Assembly (NCBI GenBank): GCA_037892935.1
Contig: JAYXKI010000002.1
Span: 2,666,001 to 2,730,000, forward strand
Reading direction: 5' to 3'
Origin: Phlebopus portentosus
Taxonomy: Eukaryota > Basidiomycota > Agaricomycetes > Boletales > Boletinellaceae
Length of the DNA stretch: 64,000 bases
Part shown: positions 43,587 through 56,475 of the stretch, piece after piece
Layout: each line of letters opens with the position of its first letter
Position numbering within the stretch: position 1 is the stretch's first letter
The notes under the pieces: model-generated
Seen by the model: the letters and a program-made list of their open reading frames with translations, nothing else
Databases searched by the model: none
What the model was told of the DNA's origin: nothing
Position numbers and translations under genes: made by a program

Positions 43587-44971
43587 CTAGAATCGTCGAG
43601 GAGGCGGTGCCTGCATCGGTCCTCGTTGCTGAGGCGGGGGTCCTCCACCAGAGGGAATCCTTGTGGACCAGGACCAGGACCCATGTACCCCGATCCCCCA
43701 GGCCCGCCGGGTCCAGGCGGCGGTCCGAACCCACCAGGCGGACCAGGAGGCGGGTACCCCCGACCCATCCCCGGAGGCATCCCGCCCGGTCCTGGTCCTG
43801 ATCCAGGGCTCATAGGCATCCCACCAGGCGGAACCGGACCTCGCATCGGCGGAGGGTGCATACCGTTCGGTCCTGGTGGTCCGCCTGGCATTGGATGGCC
43901 CGGTGGAGCAGGTCCGCGAGCCTGCGGGGGTGGTAGGCCATTTGGTGAGCGTGCAGGTCCTGGTATGGATTGTGGACCCGGGCCCGGACCTGGACCGGAT
44001 GCGCCGTTTTGTCTAGTAGGTCCAGGATCTCGAAGTGCGACAGGTGCGCGCGGACCTGATGACGGCGAGGCAGCGGCGCCCGGAGGTGGACCCGCCGCCA
44101 TAGTCTTCTCTGCCGCTTTGAGAATCTCATCACTGATCGGGTTGAAAGAAACGAGAACGATTAATCTAAAATTAATGAAAACAAAGAGCGAGAAGACTCC
44201 ACGTACTCGAGAAGATTTAGCGCAGCGCATAAAACGACCCATTCTACACAGTCTTCATTACCCTCGCCTAAGGTCTGCCACACCGCCTTCTCCTCAGGCG
44301 TTTTACCCGTAATCGTAATCCGCGTGCCACCACCATTCGGCCCGGGCGGGTTCTTCTGGATCTTCCCAAACTCAATCCGCTTCGGAGGGATGTTATGCCC
44401 CGCATACGCAAAATAGAACATACTCCAGAACCCCGCGTTCGGGTTAGGTTTCGAGATCTGGAAAAGCGGGAGATCTGCGGAATCCGGTGCAGGGAGGGCG
44501 AGTTTGTATATGGGCGAGATAACACCTGTGTTGGTGATGGTCCATTTCAGGTTGCGGGAGGCTTCGCAGCGCACGACGCGAGGTGAGCCATTGCCGCCGT
44601 GCCCGGGGTCTGAAGCGGATCCTGCACCCTTCGAGCCTGGTGGATCTCGCCGAGGAGGAAAGAGTTTTGCGACGCAGAGATCACCCTGAGGCGATGGTGT
44701 CAGGAGGTAATTCTCCGTGTTCTAGTTGCGCAATGGATTGTTAGCGTCGCTCCTTATCAACTAGTAATAAAGGAGAGACGAACGAAGTTGGTGTGGAGGT
44801 ACGAGTAAAGGATGTTCGAAGGTTGGCCTATATTGAGCAGCAAGAACCTTCAATTTCTCCTATTTTGACGAACAAGGATGGTGGCATACGCACCATGGGG
44901 AGTGACGATGAGAGTTGGAAGATGGTTGGGTATTGGCGTATGAGTGGGCGACGTGTAGACCGCGTAGATCG
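43587..44971 (-). CDS. Conserved basidiomycete protein: globular domain plus Pro/Gly-rich tail, function unknown
   Basis: I do not recognise a named domain. Exons placed with confidence on the minus strand: 44721-44207 and 44132-43587. Probable upstream exons: 44859-44784 (AAQYRPTFEHPLLVPPHQL) and 44971-44894 (QYPTIFQLSSSLPM). A possible ATGGCTG start lies near 45040. Phases at the two 5' junctions do not close, so the N-terminus is open. The globular part has NTENYLLTPSPQGDLCVAKL, VRCEASRNLKWTITNTGVIS, FQISKPNPNAGFWSMFYFAY, PPKRIEFGKIQKNPPG and GNEDCVEWVVLCAALNLLD. The tail of about 170 residues is mostly Gly and Pro. Near the end one extra C in the CCC (plus-strand GGG at 43653-43655) gives a natural end, PPPQQRGPMQAPPPRRF, and closes the length. 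Confidence 0.65.
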
Positions 44972-45391
44972 CTACAAAGGCAGGTGATGAATTTCGACGA
45001 CGATGAGCAAAGCCAGAAGGCAGGACCACATACCAGCCATGTCGAGCAAACTCCTGAGGAATATGAGATGATGGTGGTATAAGAATAAGAAGATGGCGAT
45101 GCATATACGCGGAGCACTCGCCAATCAGCAGCACGGCACAAGACCCAGCCAGCCCCTTTCGCTACATCAATATCTCATTTTCATTTTCATTTCATTTTCA
45201 GTCCTCATTATGTCATCATCTAGGGAAATTTTTATTTTAGCATCCCCTATTGTACAGGTCTTACAACAGCAAACTATATAAGTAAAAGAAAGGAAAGACT
45301 TTTAGAAAGAAAAGAAAACAGAACAATTGTATTTTGCAGCGTGGTATTGCGTGGTAAGGAAAAACAAATCATGATCATAAGCTATGCGCGT

Positions 45392-47495
45392 TTAGTCGAC
45401 TTCCTCGACACTCGGACCGTCGTCCGCACCACCGCTCGCACCTCCAGGGAACCCGCCCGGTGCGCCTCCGGGAGCTCCGCCAGGGAATCCTCCAGGCGCT
45501 CCTCCAGGCGCGCCTCCCTGTGAGTACAACCATTGCATGATCGGATTCGAGACGGTCTCCAGGTGCTTCTGACGGTCCTCGTACTCGTCCTTCGCAGCCT
45601 GCTGGTTCGCGTCCAGCCAGGTGATCGTCTCGTGGATAGCATCCTCGAGCTCCTTCAGCTTGGTCTTGCCGTCCGCGGAAGCCTCGAACTTCGACTTGAC
45701 CTTCTCGTCATTAATCGAGTTACGCAGGTTGTAGGCGAACGACTCAAGACCGTTCTTCGACGCGATACGAGCAGCCTCAGCCTCATCCTCAGACCTGAAT
45801 TGCTCGGCCTCCTTGACCATGCGCTCAATATCCTCCTTCGACAGCCGACCCTTGTCGTTCGTAATGGTGATACGGTTCGACTTGCCGGTCGTCTTGTCAG
45901 AGGCAGAGACGTTGAGAATACCGTTAGCATCGATATCGAACGTGACTTCAATTTGCGGGACACCACGAGGTGCAGGCGGGATACCGGTGAGCTCGAACTT
46001 GCCGAGCAGGTTGTTGTCCTTTGTGCGCGCACGCTCACCCTCGTAGACCTGGATGAGCACACCCGGCTGGTTGTCAGCATACGTCGAGAAAATCTCTGAC
46101 TTCTTCGTCGGGACAGTCGTGTTACGCTTGATAAGCGCAGTCATGACACCACCAGCGGTCTCGATACCGAGGGATAGAGGAGCAACGTCGAGCAAAAGCA
46201 GGTCCTGAGTCTTCTCCGAGGTGTCACCCTTGAGGATGGCAGCCTGGACGGCAGCACCGTATGCGACAGCCTCATCTGGGTTGATAGACTTGCATGGCTC
46301 CTTGCCGTTGAAGAAGTCAGACACAAGCTTGACAATTCGGGGGATACGGGTGGAACCGCCAACAAGGACGATCTCGTGTACGTTGGACTTATCGATCTTG
46401 GAGTCCCGGAGAACCTTCTCGACAGGCTCAAGCGTGGATCGGAAGAGATCTTGGCACAACTCCTCGAATCGTGCACGGGTGATCGAGGTGTAAAAGTCGA
46501 TACCCTCATAAAGCGAGTCAATCTCGATGGTCGTCTGCGCTGCCGACGACAGTGTACGCTTCGCACGCTCGCAAGCGGTACGGAGTCGGCGAAGAGCACG
46601 AGGGTTCGATGAGAGATCTAAGAAAATCAGCGTCAATACCATAATCATGCGTCGCCGGAATAAATTAGAAATGCATACCCTTCTTGTTCTTGCGCTTGAA
46701 CTCCTGAACGAAGTGGTTTACGAGACGGTTGTCAAAGTCCTCACCACCCAAGTGAGTGTCGCCGGCGGTGGCCTTGACTTCGAAGATACCCTCCTCAATA
46801 GTCAAGAGCGACACATCGAAGGTACCTCCACCAAGGTCGAAAATGAGAACATTGCGCTCGCCTAGGACCTTCTTGTCAAGACCATATGCGATAGCAGCCG
46901 CCGTCGGCTCATTGATGATTCGAAGGACATTGAGGCCAGAGATGACACCGGCGTCCTTCGTCGCCTGACGTTGCGAGTCGTTAAAGTAAGCGGGGACAGT
47001 GATGACGGCCTCAGTGATGGTGCCACCGAGGTAGCTCTCAGCAGTCTCCTTCATCTTCGTAAGGACCATGGAGGAAATTTCCTCAGGAGTCTAATGACGG
47101 TACAGTAAGTACTCAAATGAAAGCATACAATCAGGTCAAAACGAACTACTCACGAAATGCTTAGCCTCGCCTTTGTATTGTACCTCGATAACGGGCTTGC
47201 CCTCCCTGTTGATGACCGTGAAAGGGAAGTGCTTGAGATCAGCCTGGACCTCGGCATCCTCGAATCGACGACCGATCAGGCGCTTAGCGTCGAAGACAGT
47301 GTTAGTGGGGTTCATGGCGATCTGGTTCTTTGCGGCATCGCCGATGAGACGTTCGGTGTCGGAGAAGGATACGTACGAGGGCGTTGTACGATTGCCCTGG
47401 TCGTTCGCGATGATCTCTACGCGGTCGTGTTGCCAGACACCGACGCAAGAGTATGTCGTACCCAAATCAATGCCGACAGCTTTTGAAGATGACAT
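45392..47495 (-). CDS. Cytosolic Hsp70 chaperone (Ssa type)
   Basis: ATP-driven folding chaperone. Exons on the minus strand: 47495-47154, 47090-46679 and 46617-45392 (introns of 63 and 61 bp), 659 residues. Signatures: [16 protein letters not shown] (phosphate 1), [32 protein letters not shown] (phosphate 2), [20 protein letters not shown] and a substrate domain starting [17 protein letters not shown]. The C-terminal Gly/Ala/Pro repeats ([10 protein letters not shown]) lead to the EEVD end that binds TPR co-chaperones and marks the cytosolic class. Strong codon bias leaves long antisense ORFs. Upstream lie a TATA box and a heat-shock element. Confidence 0.98.
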
Positions 47496-47663
47496 CGTGT
47501 TTTTAGTCTACAAGATAAACTTCGGGTCAGTGACCCTCATCCACTACGACGAATGCGATTACTACCCACCTAAAGTTTTAAGAGAAAATGGTCGTGAATG
47601 AGGTAGATGAAGACCAACGCTGTTCAAAATGATACGAGGAGCGTGCATTCTGCGGGACGGGTT

Positions 47664-47722
47664 TATATACACACATACATTCTCTGGCCTTCGGTGACCT
47701 TCCAGGTCCTTCCTTTACCTTC
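47664..47722 (-). promoter_or_regulatory. Hsp70 promoter: TATA box and five-unit heat-shock element
   Basis: TATATA at 47664-47669 lies about 170 bp upstream of the Hsp70 start. Just beyond it, TTC occurs at 47680, 47690, 47700, 47710 and 47720, exactly every 10 bp and always with a 7-bp gap. On the gene strand this is GAA every 10 bp, the step-type heat-shock element bound by Hsf1 trimers. Confidence 0.8.
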
Positions 47723-48447
47723 TCGCTCATCATGCGTCATATACACCCACTTTAGGCCTGATCTTCCCACGATTACAACTCATCTCAATACATTTTAGGT
47801 AGCAACTCCTTACTTTGGAACCCTTTAGCAAAGTACAGCAATCCGTAGAAGAATGCAGAAGAACGAACGTCATCCTGTAATCATAGGTCCTTGTACACGA
47901 AAGCGGTAGTCACACCGTACATAGCAATTATCCATAAGGAAACGAAAGGACATCATCATTCATCAGGAGAGTAAAGATCGGAAACACATTTACTAAACAG
48001 CTATAGGTATGCAGCGTATCGGTATCCTACCGTGCTAATCGGCACTAAAGTGTACCATCGAGACCCTTCATAGATAAAAGGTGGAATGCAGTATCATATG
48101 GTGGCCGGAAGAAAGAAAATAGTACATGTATTGAAATGGGCAGACAAAGCTTTACTTTGGCAATGCGCGTGCAACGTTCCAGTGCCGAATATCAGATACA
48201 GACAGTGCAGTGCACCTATACATCCATGAAGGCATAGCACTAAGGTGAAACCTGAGGATACTGAGTAAAAGGGATATAAAGAAGAGCGATATAGCGATGA
48301 TACTAGACTTCGACTCACCACTATCCAGGTCTTCAGCGCCCTTCAGGAGCTCCGTGCATGAAGCCGCGTGCATCGTCTAAGCTTCGGTGTGCTTCGAGGT
48401 CTCTTAACACAGTTGGATCAACTACGGATGGCAGGCACTATGAGACT
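47723..48447. other. Intergenic, no gene seen
   Basis: Upstream part of the Hsp70 regulatory region and downstream of the PP2A gene. Short ORFs lack similarity. Confidence 0.5.
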
Positions 48448-50951
48448 TTATCTCAGTGAATCGCGAACAATTTGATTCATACCAGGGAGGACACTCTTCC
48501 TTCTTACATGAGGAGTCTGGTTGTTGATTGCAGGGTTTGTGAATTCTTGCATAGCCTCTCCGTACGCATTCTGCAAAAAAGGTTCAGATATTGTCAGATA
48601 ACCGACGATGACGACGATGAATGAATGAATACAAGACGAAACGAATAACATCCAATGCAACAATAGCCTTCAGCCTGCAGGAAAAGAAGAAACACGTACC
48701 TCAAGGCCTGGATCTGCCATCGGCACTCTCTCAATCCCTCCACTTTCATCCAATTCCTGCGCGATTTCCGCATCGAGCGATGCCGCGCTGAGATCCATCG
48801 ACAGATGCTCAATATCGATGTCATCGACGGGTGGAGGTGGCGGAGGAATTATTTCATCATCGAACCCTTCTGGAAGCTTGCCACCGGCTTTCTGTCTCGC
48901 TATTTCTCGCATCTTGTGCCAATTTTCATTCGCTTTGATCCGTTTTTGGCGTTCTCTGGAGAGATTACGATTTAAGATGACTTGATGGATTTTTCAAATG
49001 AAAGATGAACGTACGCGATGCGATTTTGCTTGAATTGCTGCATCGCCTCTTCGAACAACTCTGGATTGATCTCCATAAACATTTTCAACGCGCTGTAGAC
49101 CATGCCATGGATGGTCCTACAATACTTTCAGCAGGAATAAACGAGCACCAGCGAAATCTTTCTCACCTATTCCAGTGCGATCTCGAGTTGTTGTACAATG
49201 CCGGGAAAATAATAGGCAAGATGGTGGCCAAGTTATCTGTCATCAAGTTGACGATGTACTCGTTGTTCCAGTAATAAAGAGCGCGCTCTGCCACCTGGAA
49301 GTGCTGACTGTTAACGCAGCGAGCAAGCTGCTGGAAAAGTGGCACGACGATCTTCGGGAACTCTGCCGGATCAATCACATCGAGGACTTCTTCGACCTCA
49401 TTGAGGAACATGACTTCCTTCGGCGAATTTACCTTTGGCCAAAACTTGAACAGTCCAAGGAGTACATCTTCTGCGAGACCCGGGTCCTTCTCAAGGAACT
49501 GTACCACGCAATATGCGAGCTGCGGGTGATAAAGCGATAAGCTTTTCACCTTGTGTAGTGGAAGCAGTACACGCGTGAGGAAGAGTTTATGTTCATCCTT
49601 CAACGGCTGGGCAAAGCCATTGATAATCGACCCAAGAATTTCAAGCAGCTCTGCGATGCCGTTATGCCGTTCCGTCTCGTAGATAAATTGGAAGAACACG
49701 TTGTTGACCGAACGTCTGATAAATGCGCGATGCATTAGGAACTTCCCGTAAATGCGGTGGAGCGTCGTCTTGAGGAAGTCGCGTTCCCGTGGGTCTTCCG
49801 AATCAAAGAGCTCGAGAAGATTGAGCACGAATTGCTGGTCGACATACCGTTTTGCTATGTTGGTATTGAAGTCCGGAGACTCGACGAATCGGAGGAAAAA
49901 TTCATAAACAATCTGAAGATGAGGCCATGCAAGCTCGAGAACCGGCTCATCCTCTTCCGGATCGAAAGCATCGCCCGATGGGTTGGTTTGAGGGGGTATA
50001 GAACGGAAGAGATTCGTTGCAAACTATGCTACAAATTAGAATCGCGAAGCAAATGAATATATTTAAACTGGCTGACCATGTTAACGACCTCGGGGTATAT
50101 TCTTTCAGTTATGACATTGCGTTGAGTCGTTATATATTCTAACATTTCAGTGAGAGTCTGCGCCTTGATCTGCTTGCCCTTGAGCTCAGAGCTTGCGTCG
50201 TTGAAGTCGAATATGACTTTGCACTGGCCAAGTTTCCTTATGAACAGTTCTGTTCGCTCCTGAGGCGGTGTCTCTGCATATACAATTAGAGCATGTTGAC
50301 AAGATAACCGCGATAACAACTCACCGCTGAACGACGGCAGAAGCGCAATCTCTACTCTCTCAGACGGTACAAATCGGCTACTACGTTGCTTCCGCGGAGG
50401 CTTTCCGATGATCGGAATCGTGTCTCGTGGAGTTTGGCCGCGTAGACGATTGAATGTGCCCGTGCCCGCACGAGGAATATCGCCGCCCAGTGATGTCCGC
50501 TCAGGGTTCGGAGCCTGATTGCGATTGTTGGCATCCGGCATTGTATCCGGACTCACGACTACGATAGGTGGAGCGGGCGAGGCACGTTCTGGCTGGGAGT
50601 ATCCCCGGCGGTCGGGAGTCGCTGCCACTTGAGCCGGAGTAGGAGTCGCGCCTACACGGACAGGAGGCCGAGATACATATGCACCATTTGACGGCCCAGT
50701 GCTTACATGCTGGGTTGTATCTCTGTGGACGAAAGGCATACCTAAACCTGACGACGAGCCAGACGGGTTCTGTAGTGTCTGCTTCGGTGGGGGTACTGGT
50801 GCGCCATTGCTGGCGTTCGAAGTTGTCTTCTCAGACTTGCTTTTGCTGCTACTCGAATCCTTTCTTCCTAACTGTATTAAAATACGAATGAGAGATGAGA
50901 CTGGTGATAATGGAACGCATCGCCTACCGAGAACTTTCTGATATTTTTCAT
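48448..50951 (-). CDS. PP2A regulatory subunit B56/B' (Rts1/Par1 type)
   Basis: Targets protein phosphatase 2A to substrates in mitosis and stress. Exons on the minus strand: 50951-50928 (24 nt), 50871-50325, 50273-50077, 50023-49167, 49116-49015, 48955-48700 and 48570-48448; 701 residues. The N-terminus of about 190 residues is disordered. The B56 HEAT-like fold starts at LLPSFS + [18 protein letters not shown]. Further blocks: [67 protein letters not shown] and [17 protein letters not shown]. The C-terminus has a poly-Pro patch and VRRKSVLP. Phases close for all introns. Confidence 0.96.
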
Positions 50952-52188
50952 GACGGACGACGTGGTGATTGGAGTCGACGCGTGAGCAAGCGTCGAACAC
51001 TATCAGACGAAAGAGGGAAGAAAGCCAGGAGATGATCGAGTCGGATGAATTATCGAATTATCTGTGCTTGTCCTGTCCAGTCGTGAGCGTGCTGAACATG
51101 TATCCAGCGATGGATGATACTCTCAAACAGTCACGTTCCGTGTGACTTTCTCGGCACGACAGCTCGAAATATTTCACCTTTTCGGCTTTTTTTCGTCAGT
51201 ACGAGTATCTTGACAAACAAATGCAGCATGTTAAGACTGATGTCAAAGTATGATAGATCTCAATCTATGCGATAATTGACTGCATTTACTCTACTTCATA
51301 TCACACTGCTAATTAAAAGAACGACACCTGCGAAATCAGTACTCATAAAAGTGGAAGAGATAAAAGAGTGAGTGTTCCAGAGAAGCGATGAATAGTTGCA
51401 TTCAGCGCTAAATCAACAGAATGTCTGACCAACATCACGCCAAATATCATCCAGAGCAGATGGGTCATGAGTCATCCTGGAGGTAACTAACAGAGAAGTC
51501 TGCCAAACTGGGTGATACAAAGGCGCGCTGGATGGATGCGAGCATCTTAGCATCATGATGAAATATGAAATAGGCTAGATGGGCAAAATTGAGTTCCAGT
51601 ACAGTATAAGCCTCACAGCAACCGCGCTCTTACCGGACGGTATTATGCCACCGATACGATTAATATCTTCGGTCGCGGTAACACCTTCATACCGAAGGAG
51701 TCGCCCAAGAGTGAGAACACTTGACGAAACGCCAGTCAATCTCCGAAGTGCCGGATCTCTTGTAAGGACAGATCACGGCCGCTTTCCGGAGTAAATCAGC
51801 AAAGGCAAAGATTGAAAGATATCAGTATTTCGACAAGTCCAAGATATCACAGGACATAAGTAGACAAAAGGAGATCACGAATCAAAGACAGTGCTATTAA
51901 TTTCTTGCCTGGCTTTGAACTAGCAAGAACAAGGACTATTACCAAGGTACTTTAACGTCTTCAGCTCGTGGTGGTGGTGGTGGTAGTAGTAGATGAAAGT
52001 AAGGTCCCGTTCTGGCTTGCTTACACAAACCAGACTGCCATAAACGGAAATGGTGCAACAATTCAGAGCTTCGGAAACGGTAAATACTCCCTCGTGCACA
52101 TATCTCCTTCAGCTCTCTCCGCTCAACAATTCTCTTGTTCTGTCTCAATTCGCTGTTGTAGCGCGCGTCGCGCTCGACGGAGTCCCTG
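50952..52188. other. Divergent intergenic region PP2A-B56 / SOG2
   Basis: 1.24 kb. ORFs at 51579-51794 (plus) and 51939-52352 (minus) lack family similarity. A (gtg)n(gta)n microsatellite lies at 51967-51993. No RNA gene is seen. Confidence 0.5.
51967..51993 (+). repeat. Trinucleotide microsatellite (gtg/gta)
   Basis: Five to six GTG units run directly into three GTA units, about 200 bp upstream of the SOG2 start. Confidence 0.8.
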
Positions 52189-55100
52189 ATGGCTGTCGCC
52201 AGCGACAGCGAACGCGCGATGGGCAGAGTCTCACCGCAAGCGTATTCCTCTGGTCGCGTTTCCCCGCCCGCCAGTGGTGTCCTGACCAAAGCACTCATTC
52301 TCGACGCGATTGCGCGCTCAATCGACGATGGCTGCACTCTTGATCTTAGCAATAAGAATCTTGTCGATGTTGGTGAAGCGGGTGCCGAGGAACTCGCTCA
52401 GGTTGGGAGAGGAGAAGACCTGTTAGACGAGTGTCGCATTCTTCGGTACGCTGAGGTAAACTCTACTTTCTCGATGGCTCCTCTTCTAAATTCCGCGTCT
52501 TCTCTCAAGAATTGCTCTCGTTGGAAACTATTTATCTTCTTTACCTATGTCTTTTGCGCGTATTACGCGCCTGCGATACCTCACTCTACGATCTAACAGC
52601 TTCACCGTGTTACCTGAAGTGGCAAGTCACGAAATAACTACGTTTTGCAGTATATGTCCTGACGTGAATCCAGCTTACCGTCATGCCGTCCTTGGAGATT
52701 CTCGACCTCAGTAGAAATAAAATTAGGGGCTTGCCAACCAACCCAGGCACACTCGTCAACCTCCGGGTATGGGTGCTGAGGCATTTTGATCGGGTGCAGT
52801 GTTACTAATGAATGGTCCTCTGTTACTCTTATAGGTTATATCCCTAAGTCGAAACAAAATCCGGAGACTCCCCTCGTATCTATGGAAGTGCAAAAACCTC
52901 ACTGTGGTGAAAGCTGACCACAATCCGATTGAATGGCCTCCACGAGAAATTATGGAACCCGAGGATGACTTGGAAGACGCGGACGTGATGCACAGCTGGG
53001 TAGAAACCCTAAAGTCCTGGATTGCTGAAAATGGCGTGGATGAGGAAAAGACTGTTACGCTTCCCTTAGAAACTCAGTCGGAAACCGGCTCCGCCGTGAA
53101 GAGCGTACCGGATCACGCTCGCAACGCGTCCGTTGATTCTGAACGATCAATTTACTCGACATCTTCCTATGAAAACTCTGTTAAGGGTAGCAAGCGGGAT
53201 AGTCCTCCACCTATCGATACGGCCAGCACCTCGCCTTCGATTGCCGAAGGCATTTCCGCTTCACCGGAATCTTATTTGCCAACCCCGGAAGATTCGCTAC
53301 CTTTTGTCGACGATGACACGGCGCGACCATCACATCCTGCCCATGGTAGGAATAGGTCCTATGCACCTGGGGGCGAAGTACGCAAGCGGGGTCTCTCCGT
53401 GCAAAAGAGCTTGCCGGATTTGCGAGTAGCAAGCCGACAAGTGCCCCTTGCGTCGAAAGCAAGGTTAAGAACGCCTTCTGTCGATGGACTCAAAAAGTCC
53501 CTAATGAAAGTTCCGCTCCAACTGCAGAATCTTCGACCCAGAGTGTGCAGGCTTCCGCTCGACCACGACCACCGCGATTACCTCGTCACGAGCCGCTGCC
53601 TTCAATATCTGAGCGAAAGGTGCCCTCAATGGACTTCGAACGCAATTCGTACTTTCGCAGATACTCTTCCCTCCCGGTAGCGGTCATCTCAAAAATGACC
53701 CCGCCTGCGTTATTATCTGTGATCGATTGCGTTCGCGGTATCCTTTTTGCTGTTACCCAAGTATACCAGAGCCTCCAACATTATACCGTGCATTGCATTG
53801 ATGAGCGACTTTCCGCGGTGTTGCTGAAGGTCCTGGTTCCCGCGAGCTCTTGTTTGATGCAGTTAATCACTGCACTTGACACATTCGATTCGATGAGCAA
53901 GCGCGGATGCCCGCTGCCATTTGTATGTCGAGCCGTCGTTGAGAGTTGCAAAGACAATGTGGCCATGTTTGGGAAGGCCGTCGGCGTTCTTTCTATGCAG
54001 CTGAAGGTGTTCGCATCACGAGAGGACGTGCGTTACTCTCGACAAATGCTTCTGGTGTTGTATGGCTCAACGGCGGAAATTTCTAATTCGTGGCAAGGGA
54101 TTGTTCCACATTTAGAGTCGATAGAGGCTTTGCTGCGTGACGATCAACCCTCTCCATCCTCGACTGCAGTAATGACAACCCCGGCGCCTCCGAGAATGTC
54201 TCCGTTTAAATCACACTTACCACCCCAGGCATCATCGGGCCGCGTCGTGTTTCCTCCAATAGCCGAACAACCAGAACCACCTCTTGCTTCCTCGCAAATG
54301 GACGATCGAACCGGGTCTCCCAGCGTCAGTGCACAATCCGTGCAATCAGACGTATCGATTCCGACAGCTACTTCGCCAATGAGAAGAGCAGTTCCATCGG
54401 AGGGTCGTTCGCGTGTGAATCGACGGCATGCGGGCTCATTCAGCGTGAAGGATGTGGAGATAGGGCGATCCTTGCCTTCGAATGCCGAATTGTCGCCTCC
54501 CGCTGGCGGGCTCGCGAGTGGGGCAACTACGCCGACGCCTAGGGCATATACAGGCCCAATTAGAAGAGATGCTTCTTCTGGAAGTCCGGTACCTCCACTT
54601 CCTAACTCTATTCCTTCTCTCTCGCAATCTCAGCCTTCTCCTGGTATGCACTCTCGACAGAATTCTGGACAAAATGCAACTGTCGGAACCGCGCAGTTAT
54701 CCCTTCCCGGACCGTCAAAGGGACAGCCAGACGCACCGACGAGTTCAGGTGCGCTTGTTGATAAGGAGGCCTTGGACGCGATGGGAGCTGCCGTACGAGC
54801 GGCTTCCGCGGTCTGGGCGACACTTGAAGAGATTGCAAACGATATGGCTGGAATTCCTATCGATATCCACAGTACTCTGGCCAAGGCTCAGTCTGTAACG
54901 CGCAGGTTAGGGGACACCATACGAGCAACTCAGGAAGGGCATTTAAATGCCGACCGCAAGGCTCTGCGTGAGGACGCGCACGTGTTCATCAGAGTAAGTG
55001 ATCTTACTATCTCGCTGAAAGCTATCTATGTCTGTGTCTCTATTTTCTCATAATCCTCCTGTTTCAGACTGTGGTTACGCTATCAAAGTTCGTCAAAGAC

Positions 55101-55589
55101 TATAGTGCCGCGCATCGACTTTCCGGGCAACTCAGAAGCGATATGGCGAAGCTTACGAATGCGACGCAAGGCTTTGTGATGCTTCTTCACGTGTCATCGT
55201 TCGCACCATCGACGCCACGCCCATATTCACCCTCCGTGAATGCAAGCCAAATCACAATCACCACTATAGGGAGTACGAACTCTGGTGGATCACAATCACC
55301 TATCGTTGCAAGCTCGAATGGTTCGGGAACAGAGGAAAAGTCCCAGCAGAGTGCGTCAAGCGCTACATTAGGCCGCAGTCGGAGCGCGCAGCCTTCTGCG
55401 AGCTCGAAACTTGTCCCACCTAATTCGTCCGGTCCGGCACCCCGTAGTGCTCAACCACACCAACAGAATTTCAAAGTTCCTGCAACGCCACGATCTAACG
55501 GTGCTTCCAAGCTTCGAAATGGCGATCTCGCACCGTCTATGGATGCCGGTCTGGTAATCGACACGCATACTCATGGGAACGGATTATAG
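52189..55589 (+). CDS. SOG2: Leucine-rich-repeat protein Sog2 (RAM morphogenesis network), one single-base frame break
   Basis: Sog2 works with the Cbk1 kinase in the RAM network that controls polarity and cell separation. Exons 52189-52445, 52510-52618, 52674-52766, 52835-54993 and 55068-55589; about 1,046 residues. Leucine-rich repeats are spread over the first four exons: IALVGNYLSSLPMSFARITR, LRYLTLRSNSFTVLPE, MPSLEILDLSRNKIRGLP and VISLSRNKIRRLPSYLWKC. The Sog2 domain starts near 53660 (LPVAVISKMTPPALLSVIDC) and includes LQHYTVHCIDERL. After VDGLKK the frame changes. One extra C in the CCC at 53499-53501 yields SPNESSAPTAESSTQSVQAS and joins both parts with correct total length. The donor at 52619 (gtggca) is weak. 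Confidence 0.9.
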
Positions 55590-56475
55590 CCTCACTGTAG
55601 TCCCCTATTTAATTTACTTAGACGGTTCTTTGACGATCTTGATGATCTCAACTTGGCTGCTTCGAATAGTCACGACTTTCATTCATTTACGCCCTCTTTT
55701 CTATCCCTCTGCTTCGTTCTCAGGAGACTCTGATTCACATTGTCGTCTCTTTCCGCTTTTTCCTGTCTTGTATCGTAAATTATCCCTCTGTTTCCTCATC
55801 CTGCTCGGTCGGTCCCGTTCGTTTTTCAGAAGAGTATTTGATGTATCGCTGTCAGTGCACCTCCTCACATTCCTCTCACTCTCTTTCTGTTTTCTTTCTT
55901 TTTTTCGCTCCTGCATTATCCCGCTCAATTAGGTTCCCGTCAATACAGCATTGCGCATTGCTTACTTAGCACTCTTATCTGCCAGGTGCATCAAAATGAA
56001 TCTAGAGTCTGTCGCACTGATTTGATGGGATCCCCGTGTATGGTATGGATGATGAAGCGATTATAACTACCGATTTTGAACTCCGCTTCAACTTCAGGGT
56101 GTACCCTAGGCCTTCGTATCGCGACGACGACAAGCATCCCATCGCAGTTCTGTCTTTACTAATGGTCCAATTCAATTGCAATTTTTCTATAACAATTCAG
56201 TGTTACTTGCCGACTGGCTGCGGCGTATTCATCCACCGGTGAAACGGAAAACTCAGCTTGCCGTCCCACGCTGAACCGCAGTTGCATCAAATTCCCTGAA
56301 ACGCCGAACCCGGAGGCCCCTTATTAATATCTGCACCATCATCACTTGCTAGCTCGGAGTCTCCTCTTGTGCCCGTCTTCTTGAGTCCAACGGGCAAAAC
56401 ATAGACGTATATACGCAACTGGGGCTCGTACCCTTGTTACTTGGCACACTATTACACAGTTGCAACTTCTGAGCT
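55590..56475. other. Intergenic, no gene seen
   Basis: 886 bp. 55600-55925 is pyrimidine-rich on the plus strand, probably the SOG2 3' region. The remainder is upstream of P450-2. Confidence 0.5.

Noticed and set aside
43422..44312. 296-codon Gly/Pro-rich ORF on the plus strand
   Set aside because: Reverse complement of the Pro/Gly-rich tail; the minus strand carries the globular domain and splice sites.
45533..46099. Long ORF (188 codons) opposite the Hsp70 gene
   Set aside because: It is an antisense shadow caused by the strong codon bias of Hsp70; the sense strand is unmistakable.
51579..51794. 71-codon ORF and nearby minus-strand reading with MKVLPRPKILIVS
   Set aside because: The minus-strand phrase recalls a molybdopterin-enzyme block, but stops interrupt it and no neighbouring exons fit.
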